The notes below the pieces were generated by a model. It ran no database searches and had not been told where the DNA came from. It was given only the letters and a program-made list of their open reading frames with translations. Shown here piece by piece: positions 1-9,710 of a stretch of DNA of 64,000 nt. Position numbers and translations under genes: made by a program. Origin of the DNA: Bacteroidales bacterium UBA4295. Lineage in GTDB: Bacteria > Bacteroidota > Bacteroidia > Bacteroidales > Paludibacteraceae. Each line of letters opens with the position of its first letter. Position 1 is the stretch's first letter. The stretch is from NCBI GenBank assembly GCA_002395805.1, contig DGVB01000026.1, positions 1-64,000 of the forward strand, written 5' to 3'.

Positions 1-44
1 TGTCTAACTTTCGGGGTTCATTTCAAAAGGCGGCTCTCTTTTTG

Positions 45-64
45 ATCAGCCATGCATGGCTGAT
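45..64. repeat. 20-bp perfect palindrome downstream of mutB
   Basis: Bases 45-64 are a perfect self-complementary 20-mer centred on ATGCAT, just past the mutB stop codon. The transcript of mutA-mutB would form a hairpin here, but no U-tract follows on the minus strand, so it is not a classic terminator. It may stabilise the mRNA 3' end. Confidence 0.6.
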
Positions 65-68
65 GCGA

Positions 69-2210
69 TTACTCGTTCATTAAGAGTTGCATAACCACCT
101 TGGCGGAGTAGGCAACCGGGGTGCCGGGACCGAAGATGGCGGCGACACCGGCTTTGTAGAGGAAGTCATAGTCCTGCGCGGGGATGACACCACCGGCGGT
201 GACCATGATATCCGGACGGCCGAGTTTCTTGAGTTCCTCGATGACCTGCGGGATGAGGGTCTTGTGACCTGCCGCGAGGCTGGAGACACCCAGTACATGG
301 ACATCGTTCTCCACCGCCTGTTTAGCTGCCTCTGCCGGAGTCTGGAACAAGGGTCCCATATCGACATCAAAGCCGCAATCGGCATAACCGGTGGCTACCA
401 CTTTGGCGCCACGATCATGGCCGTCCTGTCCCATCTTGGCAATCATGATACGGGGTTGACGACCTTCTTTCTTGGCAAACTCTGCCGTGAGACGACAAGC
501 TTCCTGGAAGTTATCGTCGTTCTTAGTACCTGAAGCGTACACGCCTGAAATAGTTCTGATGGTTGCTTTATAACGTCCTACGACTTTCTCGCAGGCATCG
601 GAGATCTCGCCGAGTGAAGCGCGGAGACCGGCGGCTTTGACAGCCAGCGCGAGGAGGTTCTCGCCTTTACCGCCGTCAGCCCATTTCTGTACGGACTCGG
701 TGATCTCGGCAAGAGCAGCCTGAACGGCTTTCTCGTCACGGTTAGCACGGAGTTCAGCCAGACGGGCTACCTGCTGCTCACGAACGGCGGTGTTATCGAT
801 CTCGAGGATGTCAATCGGGTCTTCGTGCTCGAGACGATACTCGTTGATACCGATGATCTTCTGTTTGCCGGAGTCGATACGCGCCTGTGTACGCGCAGCG
901 GCTTCCTCAATACGCATCTTAGGAATACCGGTCTCGATGGCTGCTGCCATACCGCCCAGTTTCTCAATCTCCTGGATATGTGCCCACGCTTTCTCCATGA
1001 GTTCCTGCGTGAGGGTCTCTACGTAGTAGGAACCGCCCCACGGGTCAATCTCTTTGCAGATCTTGGTCTCCTCCTGGATGTAGATCTGGGTGTTACGCGC
1101 GATACGTGCGGAGAAATCCGTCGGGAGGGCAATCGCCTCGTCGAGTGCGTTGGTGTGGAGCGACTGGGTGTGACCGAGTGCAGCTCCCATTGCCTCGATA
1201 CAGGTACGTCCGACGTTGTTGAACGGGTCCTGCTCGGTGAGCGACCAACCGGAGGTCTGACAGTGAGTACGGAGTGCCATGGATTTCGGGTTCTTGGCAC
1301 CGAAAGACTTCACAATCTTCGCCCAGAGCATACGTCCTGCACGCATCTTGGCAATCTCCATGAAGTGGTTCATACCGATAGCCCAGAAGAAGGAGAGACG
1401 CGGTGCGAACGTATCGACATCCATGCCGGCGTTGACACCTGCGCGGAGGTACTCCATACCGTCGGCAAGCGTGTAAGCCAACTCGATATCCGCCGTGGCA
1501 CCGGCTTCCTGCATGTGGTAACCGGAGATGGAGATAGAGTTGAACTTAGGCATGTTCTGCGAGGTATATTCGAAGATATCGGCGATGATCTTCATGGAGA
1601 ACTTAGGCGGGTAGATATAGGTGTTGCGCACCATGAACTCCTTGAGGATATCGTTCTGGATGGTACCTGCCATCTCCTCCAGTTTGGCTCCCTGCTCGAG
1701 TCCGGCGTTGATATAGAACGCGAGGATCGGCAGCACGGCGCCGTTCATGGTCATGGAGACGGACATCTTGTTCAGAGGAATTCCTGCGAAGAGGACCTTC
1801 ATATCCTCCAGCGAGCAGATGGACACACCGGCTTTTCCGACATCACCTACGACACGCATGTTATCGGCGTTGTAGCCGCGGTGGGTAGGCAGGTCGAAAG
1901 CTACGGACAGACCTTTCTGACCGGACGCGAGGTTGCGGCGGTAGAAGGCGTTAGACTCCTCTGCGGTGGAGAATCCGGCGTACTGACGGATGGTCCAGGG
2001 ACGCAGCGGATACATGGCGCTGTACGGGCCTCTTAAGAATGGCGGGATACCGGACACGTAGTCGAGGTGCTCCATGCCTTTGAGGTCCTCTTTGGTATAA
2101 ATAGGCTTGACGTCGATGAGCTCCGGCGTCTGCCAGTCGGCGTTGTTCGGGCCAACAACCTTGCTGGCCGAAACTTGCTTAATGTTGATATCTTTAAAAT
2201 TCGGCTTCAT
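69..2210 (-). CDS. mutB: Methylmalonyl-CoA mutase, large (catalytic) subunit
   Basis: This is the adenosylcobalamin-dependent subunit that interconverts methylmalonyl-CoA and succinyl-CoA in the succinate-propionate route. The product is 713 aa, the usual length. A catalytic TIM-barrel occupies about residues 1-560. A cobalamin-binding domain follows from about 580, with the base-off motif DGHDRGAK near residue 597, whose His ligates cobalt. The start is the ATG five bases after the mutA stop, so the two subunits are co-transcribed and probably translationally coupled. No interruption is visible and the assignment is firm. Confidence 0.97.
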   Translation of the reverse strand: MKPNFKDINIKQVSASKVVGPNNADWQTPELIDVKPIYTKEDLKGMEHLDYVSGIPPFLRGPYSAMYPLRPWTIRQYAGFSTAEESNAFYRRNLASGQKGLSVAFDLPTHRGYNADNMRVVGDVGKAGVSICSLEDMKVLFAGIPLNKMSVSMTMNGAVLPILAFYINAGLEQGAKLEEMAGTIQNDILKEFMVRNTYIYPPKFSMKIIADIFEYTSQNMPKFNSISISGYHMQEAGATADIELAYTLADGMEYLRAGVNAGMDVDTFAPRLSFFWAIGMNHFMEIAKMRAGRMLWAKIVKSFGAKNPKSMALRTHCQTSGWSLTEQDPFNNVGRTCIEAMGAALGHTQSLHTNALDEAIALPTDFSARIARNTQIYIQEETKICKEIDPWGGSYYVETLTQELMEKAWAHIQEIEKLGGMAAAIETGIPKMRIEEAAARTQARIDSGKQKIIGINEYRLEHEDPIDILEIDNTAVREQQVARLAELRANRDEKAVQAALAEITESVQKWADGGKGENLLALAVKAAGLRASLGEISDACEKVVGRYKATIRTISGVYASGTKNDDNFQEACRLTAEFAKKEGRQPRIMIAKMGQDGHDRGAKVVATGYADCGFDVDMGPLFQTPAEAAKQAVENDVHVLGVSSLAAGHKTLIPQVIEELKKLGRPDIMVTAGGVIPAQDYDFLYKAGVAAIFGPGTPVAYSAKVVMQLLMNE

Positions 2211-2215
2211 AGCGA

Positions 2216-4177
2216 TTATTTTTTAAGAAGTTGTTGGTTAAACGATTTGAGAGTTTCGAGGACGTTGCAACGGACGTGGATGAAGTTGGTGATGCCGAGC
2301 TTCTGGAGATCCTCCATGCAAGCCGGAGCACCGGCAACGATGAAGAGCTCTTTCTTGCCCTGCAGCTTCTTCCATGCCTTCGGCGCGAGGTCGGCGTACT
2401 CGTCGTCAGACGAACAGAGGACGATGATGTCCGCTTTCGCCTTGCGGGCTGCCTTGATACCTTCGGCGATGGTAGCAAAACCGTTGTTGTCGATGACCTT
2501 GTATCCTGCGCACGCGAGGAAGTTACAACTGAACTGCGCACGCGCAATACGCATAGCGAGGTTACCGATGGTCAGCATGAAGGCGATAGGCTGTTTCTTA
2601 GCTGCTTCGGTCTCCAAACGGAGTTGTTCGAACTCCTCTGCCGCTCTTGCGATCGGCAGCGTCGGCAGCTGCTGACCGCCTTCGGCTGTAGGACCGCAAG
2701 CACAACTTGCTGTAAGACCGCCTTCGCTGTTAGACCGCTTCGCTGTAGGACTCTTGCACGTGCAGATCGAGCTGCAAGCACCGGCGTCGGCTTTGATTTT
2801 CTTGCCGGCTTTCTCGGTGAAGTTCGGGAACTGGTTCGAACCAAGGAGCACCTCTTTGCGTTTAGCGACGTCAGCGAGACGTGCCTTGAGGTTAGCCGCC
2901 ATGTGCTCCTGTACCTTGCCTTCGGAAACGAGTTGGTACATACCGCCGCGCTCCTGGATGTCGAGGAACTGCTTCCATGCCTCGGCAGCGATAGAAGCGG
3001 TCAGGTTCTCGAGGTAATACGAACCCGCTGCAGGGTCAACAACCTTATCGAAGTGTGCCTCTTCCTTGAGCAGCAACTGCTGGTTACGGGCGATACGCTC
3101 GGAGAAGTCGGTCGGACGCTCGTAGGTGATATCGAACGGCGTAACGGTGATCTCATCCACGCCTGCCAGAGCAGCAGACATCGTCTCGGTCTGCGTGCGG
3201 AGGAGGTTCACGTACGCGTCAAAAATAGTCATATTGAAACGGCTGGTCTCGGCGGAGACGTTCATCTTGGCAGCGTTGCGGAGAGCGGTGGTGAAGATAG
3301 GCGCTTTGTATGCCTCTACGATCTTCGCCCACAGCAGACGACCTGCGCGGAACTTAGCGATCTCCATGAAATAGTTACCGCCGATACCCATATTGAAACG
3401 GATAGCATTGGCTGCGCGGTAGTTCGGGATGCCTGCCTCGGTCATCATCGTCATGTACTCGGCACCCCATGCGAGAGCGTACGCCAACTCCTGAGCCGCA
3501 TAAGCGCCGGAGTTATTGAGGATGACGCTGTTGACGCCTACTACACGGTAACCCGGCAGCGATTTAGCCGCCTTAACGGTCTCCGCGATCTTCTCAGCCA
3601 CCTGCTCACGCGTCAGAGCTTTGCCCTTGAGGAGCATGTTCTTAATCGGATCGACATTGATCGAACCGATGAGGCCCTTGGTGTCATAACCCATACGGCC
3701 GTAGTAACGCACGAGGATGTTCGCCAGCTTCGGCGCTGCGCAGGCGCAGATGGAGAAGTTGATGGCTACTGCCGGTGCATAAACGCCGTTGAGGAGCGTT
3801 TTGATGAAGTTGTACGTCAGTTTGTCTTTGTCGAGACAGAAACCGAGGGACGTGATACCTTTGTTGAGCACCTCCAGCGCTTTCGCATTCGCCTTGCGGG
3901 CGTTCTTGCAAGCGCAGATGTTTTGGCGGATAGCCCATTCGTTGTTTGTACGCGTACCGCGAACGTAGGGGAACTGACCGGGCGCAGAGACGGTGGTCTT
4001 CAGGCCTTTGAGGTCCTCACGGCGGTAGAACGGCTGCACGTTGAATCCTTCCGGCGTGCGCCATACCAACTTCTTGTCGAAGTCGGCACCTTTCAGGTCA
4101 GCGATGATCTTGTCCTTCCATACTTGCGTGGAGACCGGAGCAAAATCCGCTAACATGTTTACTTTGTTGTCTGCCAT
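2216..4177 (-). CDS. mutA: Methylmalonyl-CoA mutase, small subunit
   Basis: This is the non-catalytic partner of MutB, 653 aa, and the first gene of the mutA-mutB operon. It has the mutase barrel fold, but its C-terminal domain lacks the DxHxxG cobalamin motif, as expected for the small subunit. Residues about 466-500 are unusual: a Cys/Ser-rich stretch (ACSSICTCK...ASCACGP) sits between barrel and C-terminal domain. It is encoded by the imperfect tandem repeat at 2681-2753, which has the same unit as one inside mutY. The insert lies in the interdomain linker, so the enzyme is probably still functional. No TAnnTTTG promoter is obvious upstream; a 14-bp palindrome lies at 4185-4198. Confidence 0.95.
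   Translation of the reverse strand: MADNKVNMLADFAPVSTQVWKDKIIADLKGADFDKKLVWRTPEGFNVQPFYRREDLKGLKTTVSAPGQFPYVRGTRTNNEWAIRQNICACKNARKANAKALEVLNKGITSLGFCLDKDKLTYNFIKTLLNGVYAPAVAINFSICACAAPKLANILVRYYGRMGYDTKGLIGSINVDPIKNMLLKGKALTREQVAEKIAETVKAAKSLPGYRVVGVNSVILNNSGAYAAQELAYALAWGAEYMTMMTEAGIPNYRAANAIRFNMGIGGNYFMEIAKFRAGRLLWAKIVEAYKAPIFTTALRNAAKMNVSAETSRFNMTIFDAYVNLLRTQTETMSAALAGVDEITVTPFDITYERPTDFSERIARNQQLLLKEEAHFDKVVDPAAGSYYLENLTASIAAEAWKQFLDIQERGGMYQLVSEGKVQEHMAANLKARLADVAKRKEVLLGSNQFPNFTEKAGKKIKADAGACSSICTCKSPTAKRSNSEGGLTASCACGPTAEGGQQLPTLPIARAAEEFEQLRLETEAAKKQPIAFMLTIGNLAMRIARAQFSCNFLACAGYKVIDNNGFATIAEGIKAARKAKADIIVLCSSDDEYADLAPKAWKKLQGKKELFIVAGAPACMEDLQKLGITNFIHVRCNVLETLKSFNQQLLKK
2681..2753. 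repeat. Tandem 16/17-bp repeat inside mutA
   Basis: Four imperfect copies of a unit like CTTCGCTGTAAGACCGC lie in frame in the interdomain linker of mutA. The reverse complement of the same unit occurs in mutY at 27571-27624. Confidence 0.85.
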
Positions 4178-4184
4178 GATTTTA

Positions 4185-4198
4185 AAAGTTTAAACTTT
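4185..4198. promoter_or_regulatory. 14-bp palindrome upstream of mutA
   Basis: AAAGTTTAAACTTT lies 8 bases upstream of the mutA start codon. It could be an operator or part of the translation initiation region; no function is known. Confidence 0.3.
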
Positions 4199-4228
4199 GT
4201 TTATATTTTAGATCGTTCGTTTCACTCA

Positions 4229-4267
4229 CTGACAGAGTACAGACCGCTGCGCTGACAGAGTACAGAC
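4229..4267. repeat. Two identical 16-mers upstream of mutA
   Basis: The 16-mer CTGACAGAGTACAGAC occurs at 4229-4244 and again at 4252-4267, separated by CGCTGCG. It is related in sequence to the heptamer array at 4675 (ACAGAAT on the minus strand) and to inserts in the U32 and pectinesterase genes. Confidence 0.85.
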
Positions 4268-4285
4268 TGATTATGTTTTAGCGGG

Positions 4286-4657
4286 TTACGCTACTACCGG
4301 GGAATTTCCTTCGTCTAAATGACGCTGAAACCCCGTAATCATCATCTGTAACTTATCTACTTTGGTTTGCAATCTAACAGATTGATTATTATCTATATAA
4401 CCTATTCGTTCAGATAACATAATCTGAGTATTTAACTCAAACAGAGAACCTATAGCTATGGACAAGAAATGCGAGAAATCTTTGTCTGTACGACCAGAAC
4501 CTTCTGCAATATTGGAAGGTACGGAAACAGCAGCACGCGTCATTTGGGAGATGATTCCATACGTCTCTTTTTTAGGGAGATTTTCGGTTATCTCATAGAC
4601 TTCCTGCGCTAAATCCATCGCGTCTTTCCATATTTGCATATTCCTAAAGTTATGCAT
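4286..4657 (-). CDS. Four-helix bundle protein (S23 / 23S rRNA intervening-sequence family)
   Basis: A 123-aa protein whose sequence matches the small helical S23 family (IWKDAMDLAQEVYEIT near the N-terminus, then SNIAEGSGR and a conserved FLSIAIGS segment). Members were first described inside 23S rRNA intervening sequences, but many Bacteroidota carry free-standing copies of unknown function. Here it is an isolated minus-strand gene between mutA and a nuclease, with a heptamer array 18 bases upstream of its start. No promoter of the common type was found. The family call is firm; the role is unknown. Confidence 0.9.
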   Translation of the reverse strand: MHNFRNMQIWKDAMDLAQEVYEITENLPKKETYGIISQMTRAAVSVPSNIAEGSGRTDKDFSHFLSIAIGSLFELNTQIMLSERIGYIDNNQSVRLQTKVDKLQMMITGFQRHLDEGNSPVVA

Positions 4658-4674
4658 AGCCGATTGTAATCAGG

Positions 4675-4723
4675 TCTGTATTCTGTATTCTGTATTCTGT
4701 ATTCTGTATTCTGTACTCTGTAT
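4675..4723. repeat. Seven-copy heptamer array TCTGTAT
   Basis: Seven consecutive 7-bp units, six identical and one TCTGTAC, fill the gap between the S23-family gene and the stop codon of the endonuclease gene, which begins one base past the array. This is the cleanest heptamer array in the window. Confidence 0.95.
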
Positions 4724-4724
4724 T

Positions 4725-6512
4725 CTATTTCACTTTTTGTCCGGTGAGGTTGTAGAGTTCTTCGCCGAGGAGGATGAAGATCTGGCCACCGACGAGAATC
4801 TTACGCGCCGGAGCATCGGTCTCGATCAGTTGCACCTCCGAACCTTGCTGACAAGTAGTGATATAACGGATGTAAATATCGCTTGCACTACCGGCGTTAA
4901 TCGTAATCGACTGGATGCCGATACCCTTGCCCTGACCGTAGTCGGAAGCGAAAGTAAGTGCGGAGATGCCGGCGATATAGAGATTGTTGGTCCATGTATA
5001 TTCGGTCATCGTCGAACCGGATGTAGCCGTCATCGTAGCCAGTTGGCCGTCTGCCTCGTAGATATCCAGTTTGTCGTATTGCGCGCCGCCGTAGGTACGC
5101 ATCTTCACGACGATGGAGTTCAGTTGCGCCAGGTCGATTTCCGGCGAGACGATGGACTTGCCTTGCTCAAGCAGCCAGTACGAACCTTTCGACGTAGCGG
5201 TATTGGTCCATCCGTCCTGGTGATCCGCATCGAAGACATAAGTCGTCGGGAGCGATGGTTCGCTGACTGCCAGTTGCGCAAAGACCGCATAATAAGTTAC
5301 GTCAGCCGTAACCGCCGGGAAGTCCGCCAGAGCCTTATAGAGCACAGCCGGCGCATCGTCCTGCGTTCCGGAAATAGGTGCCGTGGTCCAGCCCATGAAG
5401 ACAGGGCTCTCCGACGAACATGAAACAGGTTCATCCGGCAGGGAAGCCGGTTTCTGGTTCTCCGCTACGGAATCGGTCTGCATCTCTTCTCCGTTAACCG
5501 ACCAGGTCACTCCATGTTTGGTCACACCCGGCTGCGGAGGCACTACTCCATTCCGCCAGCCGTTGCTGACACCCGGCACGAAGTCTGCATCCGAAGATGC
5601 CATCAGATGGGACATGTCGACCGTTTCTCCCGCATGTTCGCCCCAGATATACTCCGCCAGATACGGGTAATCGATAAACGGATTGCGGTTGCCCTGCGTC
5701 TTCTGAATACCGTTGTTGCGGTCAATCTCTTTCTGGGAAACCGGGTCCTCGCGATGCCATTTCAAAAGAAGAACCACTCCATATTTCGTCAGACCGAAAT
5801 GAGAGGATGTGAAGGATTCGAAGATGGAGCTGCCAGCACCGGAGGTAATTGAATAAGACGAATTATAATAGCTGGCAATCATGCCGAGATAGCCACGCGC
5901 AAAATCCCCTTTATACTGCGCACCCGGTTCAAAAACAGGGCTGGCAGAACAAGTAGCAGAAGTAGCATTGTAAATTGTCGCTTTCGTTGTACTAACTTCT
6001 TTCGGCGAACCTAATTTGCAGCCGTTATACTGGTAAGTAGCATTCGCCACTTCTCCAAACGCATATGCAGAACGGCGGTTATTGACATAACCATCCGTAG
6101 GCACAAGGTGGAAAATATCGCTATACATATTATTTTTTCCACCACCCCACCAACTTTTGGGGATAGAGTGCTCACGGTTCACGCAATCACATTCACCGCT
6201 ATAACTACCGCATCGCTTGCTATTTGTCGGGAACTCGCATCCTCCGTACATATCCCATAGTTTACCGGCTTTTCCTACGGAATCGGCCGGATAGACATCG
6301 GTATTAGGATAAGCACCCCAGAGACCGTCGTAACCGAGCGAAGAGAAACCCCTATTCGTCACGGTGTTCAAGGTAGTCATCAACGAACTACCTGATTTAT
6401 TGTTCAGACTGGCGTAATACGCGGGAATGTCCGCAGCGGGCGTAACCGTACCCGCAAAGATCCAAGGCGCAGCCAAAAGGAGCGCAAGGAAGGTAATGAT
6501 GTGTTTTTTCAT
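4725..6512 (-). CDS. Secreted endonuclease I family nuclease
   Basis: A 595-aa exported protein. The start chosen is the ATG giving MKKHIITFLALLLAAPWIFA, a clear signal peptide; the frame stays open 29 codons upstream but through the promoter. The endonuclease I (EndA/NucM) domain covers about residues 25-330, with the catalytic/metal motif NREHSIPKSWWGG near residue 111 and a Cys-rich loop just before it. A MGWTT...TYYAVFA domain (about 375-415) typical of Bacteroidales surface proteins follows, then a beta-rich domain. The last 25 residues (KILVGGQIFILL...YNLTGQKVK) resemble Bacteroidales C-terminal anchoring or sorting tails. It is probably an extracellular DNA-scavenging nuclease. Confidence 0.9.
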   Translation of the reverse strand: MKKHIITFLALLLAAPWIFAGTVTPAADIPAYYASLNNKSGSSLMTTLNTVTNRGFSSLGYDGLWGAYPNTDVYPADSVGKAGKLWDMYGGCEFPTNSKRCGSYSGECDCVNREHSIPKSWWGGGKNNMYSDIFHLVPTDGYVNNRRSAYAFGEVANATYQYNGCKLGSPKEVSTTKATIYNATSATCSASPVFEPGAQYKGDFARGYLGMIASYYNSSYSITSGAGSSIFESFTSSHFGLTKYGVVLLLKWHREDPVSQKEIDRNNGIQKTQGNRNPFIDYPYLAEYIWGEHAGETVDMSHLMASSDADFVPGVSNGWRNGVVPPQPGVTKHGVTWSVNGEEMQTDSVAENQKPASLPDEPVSCSSESPVFMGWTTAPISGTQDDAPAVLYKALADFPAVTADVTYYAVFAQLAVSEPSLPTTYVFDADHQDGWTNTATSKGSYWLLEQGKSIVSPEIDLAQLNSIVVKMRTYGGAQYDKLDIYEADGQLATMTATSGSTMTEYTWTNNLYIAGISALTFASDYGQGKGIGIQSITINAGSASDIYIRYITTCQQGSEVQLIETDAPARKILVGGQIFILLGEELYNLTGQKVK

Positions 6513-6568
6513 GATGTATTTTATGGTATGTGTATGCATGTATATGCGTGCAAAATTCAAAAAACGTA

Positions 6569-6599
6569 CAAAGGTACTACTTATTTTGCACATACGCAA
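6569..6599 (-). promoter_or_regulatory. Promoter of the endonuclease gene
   Basis: On the minus strand TTG (6599-6597) is followed after exactly 20 bases by TACCTTTG (6576-6569), the Bacteroidota -33/-7 pattern, 56 bases upstream of the start codon. Confidence 0.75.
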
Positions 6600-6849
6600 G
6601 AAAAAAGTGTATTTTTTCTAAAAATTTGCCGTTTCGGCTATATTGGGAGGTGTTTTTTTGATTAAAACGGGGATTTGAGTCAAATCGGCTATCCGATTTT
6701 CCGGTTCTACACCACAATTTATCAGCCCAAGCAGGCGCAAAAGCACTATTTCAATTATCATGAAGCTGTTTTAAAGCAGAAAGGCGGTTATAAAGACCGT
6801 AAAAAACGGATATTAACTGTAAACCGAATTCTACAAAATATATTTTGTT

Positions 6850-6880
6850 TTGCTCATATCGAAAAAAAGCAGTACTTTTG
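6850..6880 (+). promoter_or_regulatory. Promoter of the porin-like gene
   Basis: TTG at 6850, 20 bases, then TACTTTTG at 6873-6880, preceded by the recurrent AAAAAAGCAG spacer end. The start codon is 27 bases downstream. Confidence 0.78.
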
Positions 6881-6906
6881 CACCACAAAAGCAAACAATC
6901 AAATCA

Positions 6907-8340
6907 ATGAAAAGATATCTATTCATCCTCGGTGCATTGGTCCTTACCCTATCGCTGTCGGCGCAAGAGACCAATAGCAAACAAGAGAAGAAAGAGGCGA
7001 TAAAATCGCATCTCAAGCAGCACTTCCAACCGTACGGATTTGTGCGTAACTACTTCGTATTCGACAGCCGCGAGTCCATGTCCGGCACCGGTGATCTATA
7101 CAACTACCAGCCTTATGACGAGGCATGGAACCAGACAGAAGCAGAAGCAGCTGCCTCAGGTCTTCCGCGTGAGGATCTGAACGCACACAGCACGTTTCGT
7201 TTCCTGAGTCTGACGACACGCTTAGGGCTTAATATCGTAGGCTATAAATGGCGTAACACGGAGTTCGGCGCAAAAATCGAAGCGGATTTCTATGCGGGTT
7301 TGAGTACAAAAGTATCTCACCCTGTAACCGGCGTGGCACAGTTTCGTCTGCGTCAGGCATACCTGACACTGGGCTGGGACAGTTTGAAGATGGGTAAAGA
7401 CTTCGCTCGCGTGGACCTGTTAATGGGTCAGGCATGGCATCCTATGGCGGCAGACCTGTGCGACGTCATCTCGCTGGCTTCCGGTGCGCCCTTCGGACCG
7501 TTCAACCGCTCGCCGCAAGTGAAGATGGATGCGCGTCTGGGCAAGTATGTCACCCTCACAGGTGCGTTGCTATGGCAGATGCAATACTGCTCCGTGGGTC
7601 CATCGACTACCGGCGCCGCTACCCAAGCCGCTGATTTTATCCTATACGGCAAGACGCCGGAGGCGTACCTGGGTCTGAGCGTTCACACCAACGGTTTCCT
7701 GCTTCGTGCCGGAGCCGACGTGCTGAGTATCAAACCCCGACAGATAGGGACGGTTGATGCCGGCGGCAAGACGGTTTCCGTCAGCGTCAAGGACCGTATC
7801 ACCACCGCTTCCCCTTTCCTCTACGCGCAATATAAGAAAGGAGAGTTCTCGATCAAAGCCAAGACCATCTTCTCGGAGGCAGGCGAACACATGAACCTCA
7901 ACAGCGGGTACGGCGTGAAAGCCAAGAACGCGAATGGCTCGTGGACATATACGCCTCTCCGCACATCGTCCACGTGGCTGAGTATCGTCTATGGCGGTAA
8001 GGTAGGGGCACAGGAAGACAAACACCCGCAGAAACTACAGGGTATTCTCTTTGCCGGATATATTGAGAATCTCGGAACGAAAGAAGCGCTCTACGATGGT
8101 AACAATGACGGTCATCCGGATGACTTATATACGCCTCGCGCCAACAACATGAACCGGATGTGGCGTCTGTCGCCCACCCTGCTCTATACGGTAGGCAAAT
8201 TCCAGTTAGGTCTGGAGTACGAGATCACCTCCGTGCAATACGGACAGGCCGGTACCACCGACCTGTACGGAATCGCCAAGACGAACCTGCACTGGGTAAC
8301 CAACCATCGTGTGCAGCTGATGACGAAGTATAATTTCTAA
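6907..8340 (+). CDS. Outer-membrane porin-like beta-barrel protein
   Basis: A 477-aa protein starting MKRYLFILGALVLTLSLSA with a signal peptide cut near residue 19. The rest alternates polar and hydrophobic residues with many aromatic girdle positions and ends in an aromatic residue (QLMTKYNF), as outer-membrane barrels do. It resembles the DcaP-like or general porin-like families of Bacteroidota, but I cannot assign a substrate. The upstream in-frame ATG at 6850 lies inside the promoter and is rejected. The stop codon overlaps the convergent lpdA stop (8337-8340). Confidence 0.8.
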   Translation: MKRYLFILGALVLTLSLSAQETNSKQEKKEAIKSHLKQHFQPYGFVRNYFVFDSRESMSGTGDLYNYQPYDEAWNQTEAEAAASGLPREDLNAHSTFRFLSLTTRLGLNIVGYKWRNTEFGAKIEADFYAGLSTKVSHPVTGVAQFRLRQAYLTLGWDSLKMGKDFARVDLLMGQAWHPMAADLCDVISLASGAPFGPFNRSPQVKMDARLGKYVTLTGALLWQMQYCSVGPSTTGAATQAADFILYGKTPEAYLGLSVHTNGFLLRAGADVLSIKPRQIGTVDAGGKTVSVSVKDRITTASPFLYAQYKKGEFSIKAKTIFSEAGEHMNLNSGYGVKAKNANGSWTYTPLRTSSTWLSIVYGGKVGAQEDKHPQKLQGILFAGYIENLGTKEALYDGNNDGHPDDLYTPRANNMNRMWRLSPTLLYTVGKFQLGLEYEITSVQYGQAGTTDLYGIAKTNLHWVTNHRVQLMTKYNF

Positions 8341-9710
8341 ATCGCTTCGTGCAAGATCTCGCTGACGGTAGGATGCGGGAAGACCACTTGTTGGAATTCC
8401 GCCGTGGTATAACCCATGCGCACCGCAAACGAAGCCGCAGCGATAAACTCCGAACACGGATTGCCGATAAGATGGACGCCAAGGATCGAATGGTTCTTGG
8501 CGTCTGTTATTACTTTGCACAGACCCGTTTCACCTTCGTTCTCCGCCATAAACCGCCCGGAGAAAGTCATCGGCAGTTTGTTCACTTCTACCGGAATGGA
8601 CATCTCAGCCGCTTGCGATTCCGTGATACCTACCGACGCTATCTCGGGATTCGTATAAACGACCGACGGAATAGCATTGTAGGCGATGCGCTGCAGCGGG
8701 ATCTGCTTCAACATACGACCTACCGCCACTTCTGCCTGACGGCTTGCTACATGCGCCAACATGATCTTGCCCGTGACATCGCCGCAGGCATAGACATTCG
8801 GCAGGTTGGTCTTGCAGAACTCATCGATGACGATTGCTCCGCGGTTCAATTCCAAATCATTCAGCGCCTCAAGGCCTTGCAGATTCGCACGACGACCTAC
8901 GGAGACCAGTATCCGCTCCGCGGAAAATGATGGAATGTTGGATTGATCCGCTTCGCTTAATGATGAAACGAAGACCTCGTTGCCCTCGATCTTCTCCACT
9001 TTTGTGGAGGTGAGGATATTGATACCGGCTTTGCGGTATTTATCGAGAAGGATTTGTACCACTTCGGGATCAAGGTTCGGCAGGATGGTCGGCATGGCTT
9101 CGATGACCGTTACGGGCACACCGAGTTCGTGGTAAAGGGTTGCAAACTCCATGCCGATGACACCGCCACCGACGATGATGATCGATTTCGGCAGTTCAGC
9201 CGCAGCGAGAGCATCGGTACTGTCCCAGATAGCAGGATTGTCTTTGATACCGGGGATCGGCGGTACAAAGTTCGTTGAACCCGTACAGATCATCAGGTTC
9301 TCTGCCTCGTAGGTCACGTCGTTACACGAGATAAGGAATCCTTCTCCCTTCCCTTCAGGGAGGGGACGGGGGTAGGCTACTCCGTTGACGACCGTGCAAT
9401 GCTCGTTATTGAGGCGGGCTTTGATACCTGCTACGAGTTTGCGGACGACGATAGTCTTGCGCTTCTGCATAGCCGCAAAATCGAACGCTACGTTCTCTGC
9501 CGTCACACCGTATTTCTGCGCGTGCGTAGCATTATAATACTGTTTCGCGCCGTAGAGAAGCGATTTGGTAGGAATACAACCTACATTGAGACACGTGCCG
9601 CCAAGGGCGTTTTGCTCAAAGAGGATCACATCTTTGCCTGCCTTAGAGGCTTTTTCAGCAGCCGTATATCCCGCAGGACCGCCGCCAATGATTGCTAAAA
9701 AATATTTCAT
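8337..9710 (-). CDS. lpdA: Dihydrolipoyl dehydrogenase
   Basis: A 457-aa flavoprotein that reoxidises lipoyl groups of 2-oxoacid dehydrogenase or glycine cleavage complexes. Visible features are the FAD motif GGGPAGYTAA (residues 9-18), the redox pair Cys40/Cys45 in GGTCLNVGC, the second Rossmann motif IIVGGGVIGME, and the catalytic HPTVSE near the C-terminus. Residues about 111-123 (YPRPLPEGKGEGF) are an in-frame insert encoded by a CCCTTCAGGGAGGGG-type element. Its start overlaps the cysE stop by 4 bases, so it forms an operon with cysE. No E2 or E1 subunits lie nearby. Confidence 0.95.
   Translation of the reverse strand: MKYFLAIIGGGPAGYTAAEKASKAGKDVILFEQNALGGTCLNVGCIPTKSLLYGAKQYYNATHAQKYGVTAENVAFDFAAMQKRKTIVVRKLVAGIKARLNNEHCTVVNGVAYPRPLPEGKGEGFLISCNDVTYEAENLMICTGSTNFVPPIPGIKDNPAIWDSTDALAAAELPKSIIIVGGGVIGMEFATLYHELGVPVTVIEAMPTILPNLDPEVVQILLDKYRKAGINILTSTKVEKIEGNEVFVSSLSEADQSNIPSFSAERILVSVGRRANLQGLEALNDLELNRGAIVIDEFCKTNLPNVYACGDVTGKIMLAHVASRQAEVAVGRMLKQIPLQRIAYNAIPSVVYTNPEIASVGITESQAAEMSIPVEVNKLPMTFSGRFMAENEGETGLCKVITDAKNHSILGVHLIGNPCSEFIAAASFAVRMGYTTAEFQQVVFPHPTVSEILHEAI
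9341..9377. repeat. CCCT..AGGG palindromic element inside lpdA
   Basis: The sequence CCCTTCAGGGAGGGGACGGG with flanks is in frame in lpdA and adds about 12 residues. It belongs to the same family as elements at 19229, 21041, 23771, 27401, 29668, 29727, 55745 and 57607. Confidence 0.85.

Larger units (their letters stand above)
6513..6906. other. Intergenic region between divergent genes
   Basis: The region holds two divergent promoters (6569-6599 minus, 6850-6880 plus). A small hairpin, AAATCGG-CTAT-CCGATTT, lies at 6682-6699. Between the promoters is about 200 bases that could encode a short peptide from 6675, but it has no family resemblance; it may be decayed coding DNA. Confidence 0.5.

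Noticed and set aside
2231..4153. Very long open frame (640 codons) antisense to mutA, and similar ones antisense to mutB and porU
   Set aside because: These follow from the codon bias of the real genes, have no start or promoter signals, and show no domain or signal peptide.
4286..4657. 23S rRNA intervening sequence
   Set aside because: No 23S rRNA sequence flanks the S23-type gene; it is a free-standing copy.
4675..4723. Possible CRISPR array
   Set aside because: The repeats are 7 bp with no spacers, and there are no cas genes; it is a tandem array.
6675..6977. Small plus-strand gene before the porin
   Set aside because: It crosses the porin promoter and start, has no family resemblance and no promoter of its own.
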